Origin: Pseudopithomyces maydicus
Taxonomy: Eukaryota; Ascomycota; Dothideomycetes; Pleosporales; Didymosphaeriaceae
Reading direction: 5' to 3'
Assembly (NCBI GenBank): GCA_026873275.1
Contig: JANTUC010000005.1
Span: 62,001-126,000, forward strand
DNA length: 64,000 nucleotides
This document shows, piece by piece, positions 1 to 12,062 of this stretch. A program made the translations under genes and the position numbers. Each line of letters starts with the position of its first letter. Within the stretch, counting starts at the first letter, position 1. Below the pieces are notes generated by a model. It ran no database searches and was not told where the DNA came from. It worked only from the letters and a program-made list of their open reading frames with translations.

Positions 1-2525
1 TAATTCCAGCACTAATTTCTACCTTCAACCCCAAATCTGCGATGAATACTCGCCGTTTAACTGCATCCCTGGGCTCCACTGAGATCGTCGATGCGCCCGA
101 TGTCGAAAGTAGATTACCACCGAAAGCAACATCTCCGTACTTTGTATTGCTCAAAATGTATACGCACTGTCCTAGACTCAGACCCAAGAAGCCTGGTCCA
201 TAATCCCCGCTATATGGATCCCATTTCAGAAGTTCTGGAAAGCTGTGGAATGCGGCTGATGCAAAGCCATCTTGGTGTATATTAGTCAGTGGTGCCATAT
301 TTCCTCCAAAGCCCACACGCAAGGCATAGAGATTGGTGGGATGTTGTTCGTAATAGTTCAACATTGGGAGGGAGTTAAGACCAGAGCCGTAGTGATGTAG
401 CTGGCGTTCGGTCTGCGTAATCTTCGCCGCGTAATTGAAATCCCAATAGCGACGCGCGTTTCCATTCCAGCCCCAATGCGGTAGGGTTGGCATGTATCCG
501 AAGATGGAGTTGATGGCCTTGGTAGGTGTGGTTGGGAGTTTGAAGTAGCTGTGTTCGATGAGTATTGACATGCGAAATTTCATGACTAGAGCCTTACTTT
601 GTCCAGTAGTAGACGCCTTCTTGACCTGTGCTATCCCAAGCCATCTCACTTCCAAATGGAACGGCCTCATTCTCCCATTGGTCTGCACGGTACCGCATCG
701 TTGTTTCCAGCGCCGTCACTTGGCGTGTCAGTCCTTCTCTCTTCAAGTCTTCGAGAAGCTCCCCCATCACCCACTCGCCCATGAGTCCAACTAGGCCGTA
801 ATCGCAGTTTGCAGCACGGTTGGACAAACAGAACTGAGTAGTATTGTAAGCCCGGTTAAGGTACCATGGCCAGTCAGACCGTAGTCTATGCTCTGGGTAG
901 TTTCTGGCAACGCGGTACAAAGACCAATATGCTGCAACAGGGTGAACATAATTGTATGCTCGACGCGTCGTGTAAGCTCGAGCCTTGTCCCATGAAGTCC
1001 ATGAAGTCCAGTCGATCTTCGAGTCGTATTGATATTGCACTGCATTTGGCTGGTAAAAGAAAGCGCTTGCAACGACACCGAAACTTCCATTTTGTTGAAG
1101 TGTGCCCACTATGGTATCTTGTACGAAATCATCGAAACGTGAAAGTTCATTCGCGGTTGGCTGTGTGAACTCTTTCATCGCAGTTGCAAGATAGGCACCA
1201 GTCCCACCTTCGTCGCTGATTCCCGATATCCACACACGACCATCTTGCTCTACAATACTACCCACTTCGTGATCATATGTCAGTATAGACGGTGCGCGAT
1301 TATACGGGTCTGAAGTTTTGTTAAAGTATGCTTTGGTAGTGAAAAAATCACCCATATCTGCAAGTGCAGAAGAAGCAATCTTGGTAATGTAGTAGTGCAC
1401 AGTTTGCTGTTTTCCATCCATATAGGTTATGGTGACACGTGATCGTCCCCAAGCCGTGCTCTTGGGTGCGAGCAGATACAGATCACCCGCAGAACTCTTC
1501 GATGGGCCCGTGACGGTAAATTCAGCTGCATCCATTGATTCAACGGCAGAGGTGTAGTTGAGATACAGTCGAGCTGTGAGGTCAGCAGGGATGACATAGC
1601 CCGGGATGCCAACAGCGAGAGGCGTGCGACTCTTCACCACAGTATCTTCAATGGTTTGAATGTTATCAGCCAGCAGAAATCTCAATCCAACAGATAGAAC
1701 TTCTCCATTCTTGATAAGCTTTGACGTAGCATTGTTCCATGGAGCTGCACCTTTCCACTCATCTTGGGCATACGCCAAGCTATAGACTTGCCATTCGTAA
1801 TTGCCCTCGTATGTTTGACTCTGATAGCCGAAAGAACCGGATGACTCTTTGAGGAAGCGCCAGGCCTGAAACTGGGTTGATCCTAAAGGTGCAATGACAA
1901 GGGCGTTCCCTGTGCCTGACAATGGTGAAACACGGACGTAGCCTGCGTCGAGCCCAATGTAAGGATCCGCGAAAGAGCATTTTGCTTGCGTATCAGTCGC
2001 AAGACGGTTAGTGAATATGTTGTTGATAGCAATTGGTATGCCCAAGCTCCCAAGCTCAATAGAGTTTGAGTTGTTTGTTGTTAGATTGAACCGCAAGGCA
2101 AGTTCGTTGCCAGATAATAGCCATTCGCGGGTGACCTTGAAAGGAATATTTGTACCCAGAGTCGGTGTGAGATCTGCAGCAGCGATAACCCCCGGGGCAA
2201 GAGTTTTCAACTGTGTAACTGGCCTTCGGGAGGCTGCAGAATCCACGGTATTCCACGACCCAGTAGCGGCCCGGCGATATCTGAATGTTAAGTCTCCTAG
2301 GTGATGAGCGCCATTTTGGGCAAGCTTGGAAAGCAGATCAGTCGGGAGAAAGTTAAAGCCGGTGCGGCTAGAGTTGAGGGATGCGAGTGTGCCAGAGGAT
2401 TTCACGATCGTGCCTTTGAAATCGGAAGACTGAAAGTTGGTGTAGCCACCCGATAGTCCCAAATTGTCCTGTCCCAGTACTAAAGTTGCGAACAGTGCAA
2501 GCACTCTCGAGGTGGAGAGCAGCAT
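1..2525 (-). CDS. Secreted DUF5695-type protein, 3' part cut off by the left window edge
   Basis: Read on the minus strand, exon 1 (2525-598) starts with a signal peptide (MLLSTSRVLALFATLVLGQ) and runs 643 codons without a break. A GTAAGG donor at 597 and a CACAG acceptor at 549 remove a 49-nt intron. Exon 2 (548 to beyond 1) stays open to the window edge, adding about 180 residues rich in W, Y and G such as LPHWGWNGNARRYWDF. The length, secretion signal and aromatic-rich helical C-terminal half fit the DUF5695 family of secreted proteins, which resembles six-hairpin glycosidases. I recognise the family by overall sequence look only, and no activity is established. Transcription runs away from the gene-poor region to its right. 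The stop codon lies outside the window. Alternative: another large secreted glycosidase-like family. Confidence 0.75.
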
Positions 2526-5020
2526 TTTGGTGATTTATTTGGCGCATCATTTCTATTCGATGATCATGGCAGGTATTTAAACAATGTCACGGTTAGTCTA
2601 GTGTAATCATTCAAGTGCCATATTTGTCCATAGTATATTGTGTCATGCGATCCCCAACGCTAACAAGAGCCCCATTCTGAGGGGTAGCTGCAATGTAACC
2701 TTAAATGGAATACAGCGACGATCAGAATGGTTCTTCGGACGGAGAAACTACCCAGTTGGCCACCAATCTGATATATAGCCTAATGCAAGCTCGGCGGAAA
2801 AGGGTCCGCGTCACAATGACACTGTTGTCACTCACGTAAAATACAAGAGAAACATTGAAGGTTAGACGTGCATTTTCAATTCTGTCGCAATAGTACAGAA
2901 AAGATGGTGAGTGGAGGTTATCGAAAACAACATTTAAGGAACAAGTCAGAATGGGGTATCGATAGAGAACACTTCCAAGGTTGTGAACACAACGCATCAT
3001 AAGCTAGACCCAAAGAGGTAAGCGTCGGACCACACTTATCTTCACTCACTGGTATCAGCACGTACAATCCTTATCGTCTCCCTCACAAAACATTGACCCA
3101 CCAGGGAAAAGGACCAGGAAAACGCGATATTACCACAAAGGAAGAGAAAGGTGACATCCGCGAGCCGTGGCTCATTCTGTTTATTGCCTGGCAATATTAC
3201 GTCTGGTCGAGGGAGACAGTTTCCTGTGTCGAGCTTCTCTTCTAAACAGAGTCAATATTAGTTAAAAGATATGTGGGGAGAAACAACTTCACCAATAAGA
3301 TGTGTTCCATGTCTTAGGAAAGTGTATAAAGCCCTGATCTCGCTTGCCGTACGCGAGAGGGGTACCGTAATGCCCGACTAACAATTTATCGGCGTTGACA
3401 TGCCGCACACGGTCATTGCATGATTCTCCTTCTTTGCTTTCTTCGCATTGTGAACGTATACTGAAATGGCCTGATTGCTAAATATTTCCATCGCCCGTTC
3501 GAACCAAAGCGGGTCTCGCTCCGCCACGTCTCGCTCTGATGGTTGGATTTCCTTCCAGACAGGCACCGCTTTCTCCGCCTCCTTCGCGTACCACTCTGTT
3601 CGAAATCCATGTTGATAGAATTGTTTTAATGTAGTCTCTTAGGCAGAATACGGGTAAATAAGAGGGTCTTTTCCACGTTCTGGCTTCATTTCATCAGTCT
3701 TGCACTCCTCAGAGCTACATCTCCCATGCTGATTTCACAGAGAGGGCATCCCTCCCTCCAGGAGCTCTGGATGAATATGAAAGTACCCTGATTCAGGGAA
3801 CCTTCGGCTTTGGGAACATTGCCTTCATCGATAGCCGCCGTAAGGAACTCGCGACTATGGGCGTCGGCCTTCTTGAGGACGGAATTTCAAGCAGTAGCCG
3901 TGGGCTCAATGATTTTCTCCACAGCCTTGAGGCTACCAGTCATTACAACCGTGCAGAGAACACCAATCGAACGAAAATAGAGAAAACGAAGCCATTTAGG
4001 GTATCTAATGCGCGACAGTCCAAAGTGCGATCCAAACAGCGATTTAAGCAATGAATTCCATATCTTTGGTCATTCTTTGGCTATTACTCGACCGATCTTA
4101 CTTAGATTTGTAAATGATGGTGAAATACAGCCTAGGCAACGATCGAAGCTAAAATCTCCATTCCGCTTGATAACGTTTGAGTATTACTTTTTGATTTCAC
4201 TTAGACTTGTGGTGCCGTGGTGAAAGCCCATTCAAACTCATTACCATGAATAATAGTATTCGAAGCGCTATCTTAAGCTCTAACAACGTGTCTATCAATA
4301 CTTCAGATAAAACGATTTTCGGGAAAGTGGTATAGAATATACAGTAGTACTAGCCCTAGAATATACAGTAGTACTAGCCCTAGAATATACAGTAGTACTA
4401 GCCCTAGAATATACAGTAGTACTAGCCCTAGAATATACAGTAGTACTAGCCCATGTCAACTTTTACTACAATCAAGGAACCAAAAGTCCACATCTCTACC
4501 ACTGCTTGGTGTAACTTCCCATGTATTATTCGTATTCGTTACTGGCAATTAGCTGTTATTTTGCAAGATGAGTAAAATTCTTGATTCGGGAAAGAACGGC
4601 TGCCGTCAGGTGGGGAGCTACATGGTGCGTCCTTTACATTTTCTCTGGTCTACCCCTTTAAGGCTACGGTGACATGCGTGCGTAGACATCACGTAAGCCC
4701 TTATCTCTGTCTTCAATTCAAGAACGTCTGATCATATACTAGAGATTTTAAGGTAGAGTTCAGTCACCATGGATGTACTAAGATTTTCAGGACATCTCCA
4801 ACATCATAACAGAAGATGAAATTTTCCCGGTTCAGTATGTAGACTAGCTAGAAAGAAAGCCCCATTTTGTCTGCTATCATCAAGTGAATCATATACATGA
4901 ATAACATATATATCATGCTGGAAGTTCCGAGCTCCCAGCTAAAGGGTATAAACGAAAAAAACAAATAACCCTTTCTTCAAATTCCCCGAAAGAATTTTTC
5001 GAATTGCTCGACACAGGAGC
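2526..5020. other. Gene-poor stretch of 2.5 kb with two coding-like remnants and a tandem repeat
   Basis: No intact gene is supported. Two short stretches read like decayed coding sequence. The first is on the minus strand at about 3378-3620 (contains WYAKEAEKAVPVWKEIQPSE). The second is on the plus strand at about 3650-4054 (contains GTFGFGNIAFIDSRRKELA). Neither has a credible start or exon structure and I recognise neither family. A 24-bp tandem repeat at 4333-4452 is listed separately. Confidence 0.5.
4333..4452. repeat. 24-bp tandem repeat, five exact copies
   Basis: The unit TAGAATATACAGTAGTACTA plus GCCC (24 nt) is repeated five times head to tail without a mismatch that I can see. 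There are no spacers, so this is a minisatellite and not a CRISPR array. Each unit contains the self-complementary core TAGTACTA. It lies between a truncated secreted-protein gene and the RNase gene, outside any reading frame. Confidence 0.95.
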
Positions 5021-5465
5021 TTACTTGCACTTGACGAAGTTGTTTCCGCTGGCTCCGGTGTGCGTAATGGCACCGGCCTGGGCGCAAGAAGTGTTGATGA
5101 CAACGCGGTCAGCTCCAGGAGAGCCTATCAATTATCAGTCTACGACAGTCCCCAATATCATCCAGGAACGACATACCGCCAGTGTAGAGCGCGCCGCTCG
5201 AGAGGATAGGGAACTCAAGGTAAGGTCCGCTGACCGCGAATGAGAATCCCTCACGGTTGTTGAACGTATGGGGGTAGTCGTTGCTGCCAACCTGGGTGCC
5301 AGCCTTGTAGTACGAGCATCCCTTCTGGGCGGCCGCGTTGACTGCAGCAGCGGAGTACACAACACTGCCGCAGGTAGCACCAGCGCGCTTGTCGAGCTCA
5401 GCAGGGAGCGCAACGGCGGAGGAGACGAGAAGCAAGAACGAAGCGATGTTGATTGAGCCGAACAT
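5021..5465 (-). CDS. Secreted guanyl-specific ribonuclease of the RNase T1/N1 family
   Basis: Two exons, 5465-5177 and 5124-5021, with a 52-nt intron (GTATGT...GATAG), give 130 residues. Residues 1-20 form a signal peptide. A Kex2-type KR at 26-27 precedes the mature start AGATCG. By family knowledge the catalytic set of RNase T1 is Tyr38, His40, Glu58, Arg77 and His92. The matching residues here are Tyr64 and His66 (YPHTFNNREGF), Glu84 (YLEFPI), Arg103 (GADRVV) and His118 (ITHTGASGNNF). All are present, so the enzyme should cut single-stranded RNA after G. Cys32, Cys50 and Cys110 are among those available for disulfides. An in-frame ATG 72 nt upstream exists, but it would bury the signal peptide, so I chose MFGS. 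The protein is short and lacks the long loops of ribotoxins. Confidence 0.93.
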
Positions 5466-8038
5466 TTTTGCGGTATTAGCGATGGAAAGAGAGTCGAAGC
5501 GATTAACGAATGATTCAAATCGACTGAAGCTGTTCAAATGGGTTCTCGAGTGCCTGCCGTGAGCTCAGCGCATGGAACCATCTCACCTATATACTCCTCA
5601 GGCCAACCTCTTGCTCTCATTTGGCAGAGTTTCGAAATGAGTACTGTGTACGAATTCGGTGAACACGCCGTACCCAACGAGAGTAATCTCAGGGCCAAAC
5701 AAAGCTCCCCGCCAATCGCCAATCGAATTCGCCGATTAGTCGGCACGCTGCGAGATGATTGGCTCTCAAGAGGATCGCCGCGTAAGCGTATTCTCTAGGT
5801 GTCGGTGACCATGCATGATCGACGGAAACATGGTGCTAAATGGGCAGGTCTCGTCAGGGCCGGTCTACACGTGCGCAGCGTCCAAGAAATGTATCGATAA
5901 GGTTGGTCGGCACTGGTGAGACGCGGCGCCTTGTCCAGGTAGACGGTGCGGCGCTTGGACGGATTAGGAAGGCTGCGATAACCACTGAGAGGTGCGCGAC
6001 TCGCTGCGTGGTAGAGATATCCGGACGGCTGGAGGGTGTGGTACAGTTTTGTCTGTACGTTCATCGGGAGTCGCCTGTATACACCCTTGACGGAGATTTG
6101 TATCTATCGCGCATAAAGGAAAGGACGGAAGAATTATGCTTACAGCGGTGTACAGTGATAGACAAAGGGAAGGTGGTTCAAAATAGCAATGCGGGGCATT
6201 TGGGGTCCGTTGGATATTGTGGAGAATTCAATGGGTGCTCGCTCTCCTTTCCTCCGATGATTCTGGTGTGGCCGAAACTCGGAGATGGCGGAGCGGTACG
6301 CTGCATGTCTTTTCACTGTCCTTCCTCACTTTCGACCCCCAACGAGGACATTGTTGTTGCTGTTCGATACACAGAAATGTAAACCATTATAATCGCATGC
6401 GGCCTCATCTGGCGCTTTTATGGCGCGATTTACTTTGTCGTTATTGAATTGACCTGCTGGGGTACATGGACCTAGGCTTGTGGATGGGCCTTTCTCCAAT
6501 CGCCATTCCGGTGGCTTCCGGGCGTCTGCTTGACCATAGGTGGACATATACCGTATCTTGGCTTTGTATCGGAGAGTGCCGTGCAGTATCGGTGATTGTG
6601 GTCTCCCTGATTGACCACACTAACACTGCGAGGAGGGATAGCGTAGCAGGACTGATTATGGCCAGACGGAGAACGGCTTTTAGTATGAGAGACATTGATC
6701 TCGTCTCGAAGTTAGGTGGGTGCACCAAATCTCAACTTCTGGTTCGAACAAGGTTCGGACGATTTGAGCGGTATCCAAGGTAATAGTGTTCTCGATGTAA
6801 TCTGATCAGTCGGAGCGTGCTCAATGCGGGTGTCCATATCATTATTCAGGGTCTGCTCAGCCAGCCCATATCCATTGCTCATCTATCTCTTTCTTTAGCT
6901 GGCTCATTTATCGCTCAGCCATTGGCCCAATGGCCAACATTGCCAATGGCGTCTATTCCAGGTACCGTAATACCGTTCTTTATGGCAATGACGGGATGTT
7001 GTCTTGGATTATGATTCCTAGGCGTACAAAACGACAAGGGAGATTGGCCATTTCACTACTTATCCTAGAAGATGTAGAGAGTAAGACAATGCGAACGGGC
7101 AGTCTTTTCCAACTTTGTACCTTTATGTTAGGGAGGTATATGACATAATTGGATCGAAAACTAATTAGAAAAAGGAGTCTACCAGCTGCGTGAGACACGG
7201 CGAATACGCAAAGTATTTTCACCATACTTCAGTATCGAAGTATCTGACCAGTCTCAGCGGGTACGAGCCACGCTAGTGAGAGGTTTCTCTGTGGGCGGCC
7301 TTGGCCATATTACCGGTCCAGGTGGGTAACTTCAACCTCGTTTGCTTGCTAGCAGACGTTGGATACCGCCTCTGACCTGGGACATTGATATATGTGAGCT
7401 CGTTGATGTGACATTGTATCATACTGGTCCTTTCGTAGTTAGTCTTGTGTTTGAGGTCCTCACACATAGCATCGGCACAGACGCGACTCAGAAGTGGATG
7501 CCATGTTTCGTTTCCTGTGTCGTTATTGCTGATAATGAATGAATCCAGTAGATCTGATATCGTTCATCCATGAGCCATTTGGGAATTGAATTCACCCTAA
7601 AGGAAGACACTGAGCGTCGTGGTAATGGAGAGACATGACGTCAGAGAGTGGGGCCGTCTCAACCACCCGAAGAGTCGTCGATTTGCCCGTCTGCAACGTC
7701 CATGGCGATTGTATCGACGTGGCATTCAATATGCCAGAGTTTCGAGAATGTTCTCGAAGTAGGATTTCTTGGCTCGTGAAGTGTCGCGGCGCGGTGACAT
7801 CAGCCGTGGTGTGAGAAGCAGACGGCAGAACAGCCAGGAACGCCCTGGTCGCACTAGCCAATCACAGGGCACCTGCCGATGTGCGAATTACAACCACATG
7901 GAATTACCTCGAAAACACCACAATCACACCGAGAGGTTGCCTGCTACCGCGCCGCTGTTACCTTTACCCTTGCTTCAAAATCGCGTCGCCTCCACGAAAC
8001 GCCCCTGATACCGCACACCATCTTGCGTTGGCCTCAAC
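5466..8038. other. Intergenic, 2.6 kb, no supported gene
   Basis: Several open frames of up to 180 codons occur (for example plus 5840-6382), but they overlap on both strands, lack splice-consistent extension and resemble no family I know. I see no repeat or transposon ends here. Confidence 0.5.
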
Positions 8039-8869
8039 ATGGCCGCCCGTACGCTCCATGGCTCCTGCGCATGCGGTCGCAACCGCTACGTCGTTGAGAT
8101 GCCCAAGTCGCAAACGCAGCTGGCTGAGCTGAGATATGATAACACTTCAGCTTCTCGTAAGTTGTCACCACCGGAAATTGCCTTGCTTGGTTTCTGGCAA
8201 CGCGTCGTCTCGCGCGAACGCCATCACGCTGCCCCTCTTCCGTAGCTCTGCGCAACGTCTGACACCCACACAGGACACCATTCGGCAAGTCCACTTACAC
8301 TTTGGCTACGTGTACCCCTCGTTTGGTACACCAGCGCCACCTTCGCACAGTTCCCCGACGAGGACCGAACAAGCATCCAACGTACCTTCGTTTCGCCCTT
8401 CGCCTCCGATTCGCGCCGTCAATTCTGTGGATACTGTGGCACGCAGCTTACATCATGGCACGAGCGGACAAGGGAGGACGCCGAGCACATCTGTCTCACC
8501 GTTGGCAGCTTGCTGGATGAAGACCAGGCTCTTCTCGGGGAGCTGGGCTTCCTACCCGGCGGGGAGAGCAGTGATGAAGATACGAGTGGTCACGCTGGAC
8601 CCTCCCGGTCAACGCAGAGCGTAGCTCGCGCTGAGCAACATCTACGAGGTACACCGTGGTTCGAAGAGATGGTCAAGCAGACGCCGCTGGGCCACTTCAA
8701 GCAGCAGCGGGGCGGCCACACTTCTCACAATGGCAGCGTCAAGGTAGAATGGGAAGTAGTAGAATGGACCGAGGGTGACGATGCCGACGACGAAGGGACG
8801 ACGCCGGCAAAGAGAAAGATCGCGCAGCTGGAAGAAGATGGGGATGACACCGAGATGCGGACCGCGTAA
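8039..8869 (+). CDS. GFA-domain protein (CENP-V/GFA family)
   Basis: Exon 1 (8039-8156) and exon 2 (8274-8869) are joined over a 117-nt intron (GTAAGT at 8157, CACAG at 8273), giving 237 residues. The N-terminus HGSCACGRNRY carries the CxC zinc ligands (Cys10, Cys12). FCGYCGTQL further on carries the second CxxC pair. This spacing is typical of GFA (glutathione-dependent formaldehyde-activating) domain proteins, although fungal paralogues of this type are mostly of unknown substrate. The middle cysteine pair of classical GFA enzymes is not evident, so catalysis is doubtful. The C-terminal 90 residues are acidic and low in complexity (ESSDEDTSG, TEGDDADDEG) with a KRK cluster, which could be a nuclear signal. 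A nearer acceptor at 8244 was rejected because it brings a stop into frame. Confidence 0.85.
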
Positions 8870-9994
8870 GTTCCGTTTATTTGAGTGGAACTTCAGGGTC
8901 TTAGACGGAACGCTCACGCTTTATGGGAAAAGGGAAAGATTGAAGGTAATGAGGATGAGCGGCTTCGGATAATAATCGCTCGTCATGGCGCGGCGCAATC
9001 GTGACGGTTCGGCTTTGGAAAGAAAAATGATTTTGTGCTATTGCAACGACCTCCCTGTATGTATCATAGCCAAGACACGAAATCATAGCGTCAGGGCGTT
9101 TATGGGGGCTGGAAACCGTTTGCTGGTTATGCATGTATGGAGCAGTATGGACGTGGAGCAGTATTTCACCATGCTGAAATTGAATATCGACCTGTCAAAA
9201 CTGTCAGGGCTGTCACTGGCTGCCGGCCCACATGGTCCAATCTCCACTCCCTGCTAATGCAACGCCGTTGGCCCCCATTTAGCGCGCAGAACCGCGAATT
9301 GGATTAGACGAAGCAGAGAACACCGCTTTCGAAGATGGGTGCATGGCTAGTGCAATACTGATGCCTGGTGGTCGCTCCTTCGCTCGCCACGGTGTTGCGC
9401 TTTCCTCACCTGAGCGCTCCTGTCCGGTAGTGGCAACTGCGATCTCTCCTAACCCTAACTGCAATCCCACAGCAATTATTTCCCACACTTTTACTTCATC
9501 CCTGAGGTTTGTAGTGACGCCTCGCTCTCAGGGTGGCCACTTCTACGCCGCTGCGGTGGTCAAATGAGACTGTGTAGGGGCAGATCATAGGTAACTAGAT
9601 ACATCGTATGAGGTATGTATCAGCGAAGTGACGCCATATTTTAAATGTTCGATAAATCCTCCTCATATATAGCCACGCTACCGAGACCCATGTACCGAAT
9701 GGGTCCGGAGAATCTGGCCAATGGGATGGAAAGGGGTGAAGGAGGTGAAACTTGCCGAAAGGTGGTGATGCGGCGCAGTGCAGGTACATATGCAGGTGGC
9801 ACGGCTGCTTATGCTCGCTAACCAAAAGCCAGTGGATAATACATTTTGCGTGTCTGAATACTTGAAGAGCCGTCAGGCAATCCTTCAGCAGGAGCAGGAG
9901 TGCGTCTTTTTCATGGCTGGGATTCGGCTCGTTCTTTGCGCGCAACAGTTCGCATCTCCTCGACAGGAACGGTCCTGCGCTTCAATCTAATGAA
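8870..9994. other. Intergenic, 1.1 kb, no gene seen
   Basis: Only short overlapping open frames are present. The segment before 9995 is presumably the promoter of the GH72-like gene; no unusual motif was noted. Confidence 0.5.
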
Positions 9995-12062
9995 ATGCGA
10001 TTCCTAGCCCTATACATATGTCTTACCAGCCTTGTGGGTTACATCGCGGCTGAAATCGACCCAATCATCGTCAAAGGCACGCATTTATTTTACAAGACCA
10101 ATGGCACGGCCTTCTTTGTATGTACATGTCTTTCGCTTGAGTACAGATTAGAGTTAATGTCAATGTTCAGGCTCGCGGAATAGTGTATGCGCCCTTCAAT
10201 CTCGACCCGTCCGACGCCTACGCCTCGACGCTCGATAGCCTCGCGGACGGTGCAGCTTGTCGCAGAGATATACCCTACCTATCTTCTCTAGGCGCCAATG
10301 TGGTCATCATCACGGGTATTGATCATGATCGGGATCATAAGGAGTGTATGAATGCGTTCGCCGACGCCGGGATATACGCCCTAGTCAAATTGTTCGATGA
10401 TCCCAAGGTACCATACTACGACCAGGACGCTTCCAGCCTGAGGGCCAGCATGATCGACTCCATTGCCGAGTTCCCAAACCTTCTCGGGCTGAGGATCATC
10501 GTGGATGAAAATGACCCACCCGCATCGATGCCTTTTTACCGGGCAGCTACTCGAGACATGCGTGCATACATGAAAAAGAAGAAGTATCGAAATATACCAG
10601 TCTTCTTTACTTTGTTATCGGAACCAGCCGGGTTTCCCGACATACCTGACCGAGCACCAAACGACAACATCGACTACTTTTGGTGCCACGATGATGCTCC
10701 GGATGTCTTGGCTTTCTGGACGCAACATCCCGATGGACCTTCAGCTTGCTGGACAAGAGAAGGGGTGCGTTCGGCGGTCAGCTTCTTCGAGGATTACAGC
10801 ATACCGATGGTCTATGATAAGATTTACTGCCAGTGGAATAGGACTGGAGACGATGATCGTACATTCGACTTTATTTCGGAGGCTTATACATCCAACGCGA
10901 AGGAAGTGCTGAGTGGTAGCTTGGTGGCTCGTTACTATGATGTTACGAAGAGCAACATCACTATCAGTGAGTACCGTGACTCTCGAGATTTATAACATAT
11001 GACTTACCACGACTGCAGGCCTTGTGGATATGGATCTTAATTCTTCCATATCGTCGGAAGACGTGGATGTCAAGCCACTGCCAGGCTTCTCTGCACTATC
11101 TTCAGAGTTTGCAAAGGCCACGCCCACGTTCGCAATGGCAAAGGATCACAACCCTACCATCGTTCCGAGGTCGTGTCCATTGAACAGTCCATGGAATTTC
11201 CCAGACGTACTCCCCCAGCGACCATACGAACCCCTCTGCTCATGCATGGTATCGGAAGTCAAATGCAGAGCCAAACCAGACGCCTTCAAAGACAAAGATC
11301 TCGCATTATTTCAAAGCACAATCGCAAAGCTGTGCAACCAGATGCCCGCAGATGATTGCGTGGGGATCGAAGCAAACAGCTCCGTAGGCCTCTTCGGCGG
11401 CTTCAGGTACGCATCGCCCGATTCGACCCTTCCTACCCCTTTCTAACATCACGCAAAGCTCATGCAATCGCACGACCGTATACTCATGGGTAGCCGACCG
11501 CTACTACGCCCGCTTCGGCGAATGCGACAATAACAGCACCTTAGAGCTTGTAAATACCACCTCACCCCGGAGCGATAATTGTTCCTTCCTCCTTGACCAA
11601 GTAGGCAAGAACGGCGAAAAGCAGCTGAAAAATTTGCTGGCTTCCGACATTGAGCCAGATGTCCAGCAACCTGGGTCGAATAACACGGATTCCCAGCACT
11701 CGAACCCAGGTGGTGCAGATAACGCCAACTCGGGATCAAGCAAGATGTCTATCGGGGCATGGGTCGGGGTCGGCGTTGGCATCTTGGTGGCTATTTTGCT
11801 GCTCTCGATTGCGGCGTGTCTTTTGCTGCGGCAGAGGAAGAAGAGGAATGCAGAGTCTGAGATGGCTATGAGGAAGGAGCTCCTGGAGGTGGTTCAAATG
11901 GGGGATAATAGTAACAGCAGCAGCCCTGTGAAAAGTCTGCCAGATGATTTGCCTGAGCTAATGGGGGATACACGGCATGAGCTAACGGGTGTCTCACGGC
12001 CGCCTGAGTTAATGGGTGCTCCACGGTCTGAGCTGATGGGCGTAACGCGGCATGAGATGTAG
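9995..12062 (+). CDS. GH72-like (Gas/Gel) wall protein with X8/CBM43, one TM helix and a cytosolic repeat tail; catalytic nucleophile missing
   Basis: Four exons (9995-10117, 10171-10966, 11019-11406, 11459-12062) give 636 residues. Residues 1-19 are a signal peptide. A GH72 beta-1,3-glucanosyltransferase-like domain spans about 25-320 (CRRDIPYLSSLGANVV, ECMNAFADAGIYALV). A cysteine-rich X8/CBM43 module spans about 370-480 (CPLNSPWNFPD, PLCSCMV). A Ser/Asn-rich stalk leads to one TM helix at about 535-560, then a basic stop-transfer RQRKKRN. The tail of about 70 residues repeats ELMG/ELTG with nearby Arg (PELMGDTRHEL). In GH72 the acid/base Glu sits in a GNEV motif and the nucleophile in FFSEYGCN. 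Here the matching places read VDEND (Glu154 shifted by one) and YDKIYC (Lys258). It therefore looks enzymatically inactive, and it is membrane-spanning instead of GPI-anchored. A role in glucan binding or wall sensing is inference. Confidence 0.88.

Noticed and set aside
4333..4452. CRISPR-like appearance of the 24-bp repeats
   Set aside because: Units are directly adjacent with no spacers, in a eukaryotic genome.
5840..6382. Plus-strand open frame of 180 codons
   Set aside because: No recognisable domain, competing frames on both strands, no start or splice support.
8157..8244. Shorter first intron in the GFA gene (acceptor at 8244)
   Set aside because: It puts a TGA in frame soon after the junction; the acceptor at 8273 keeps the domain open.
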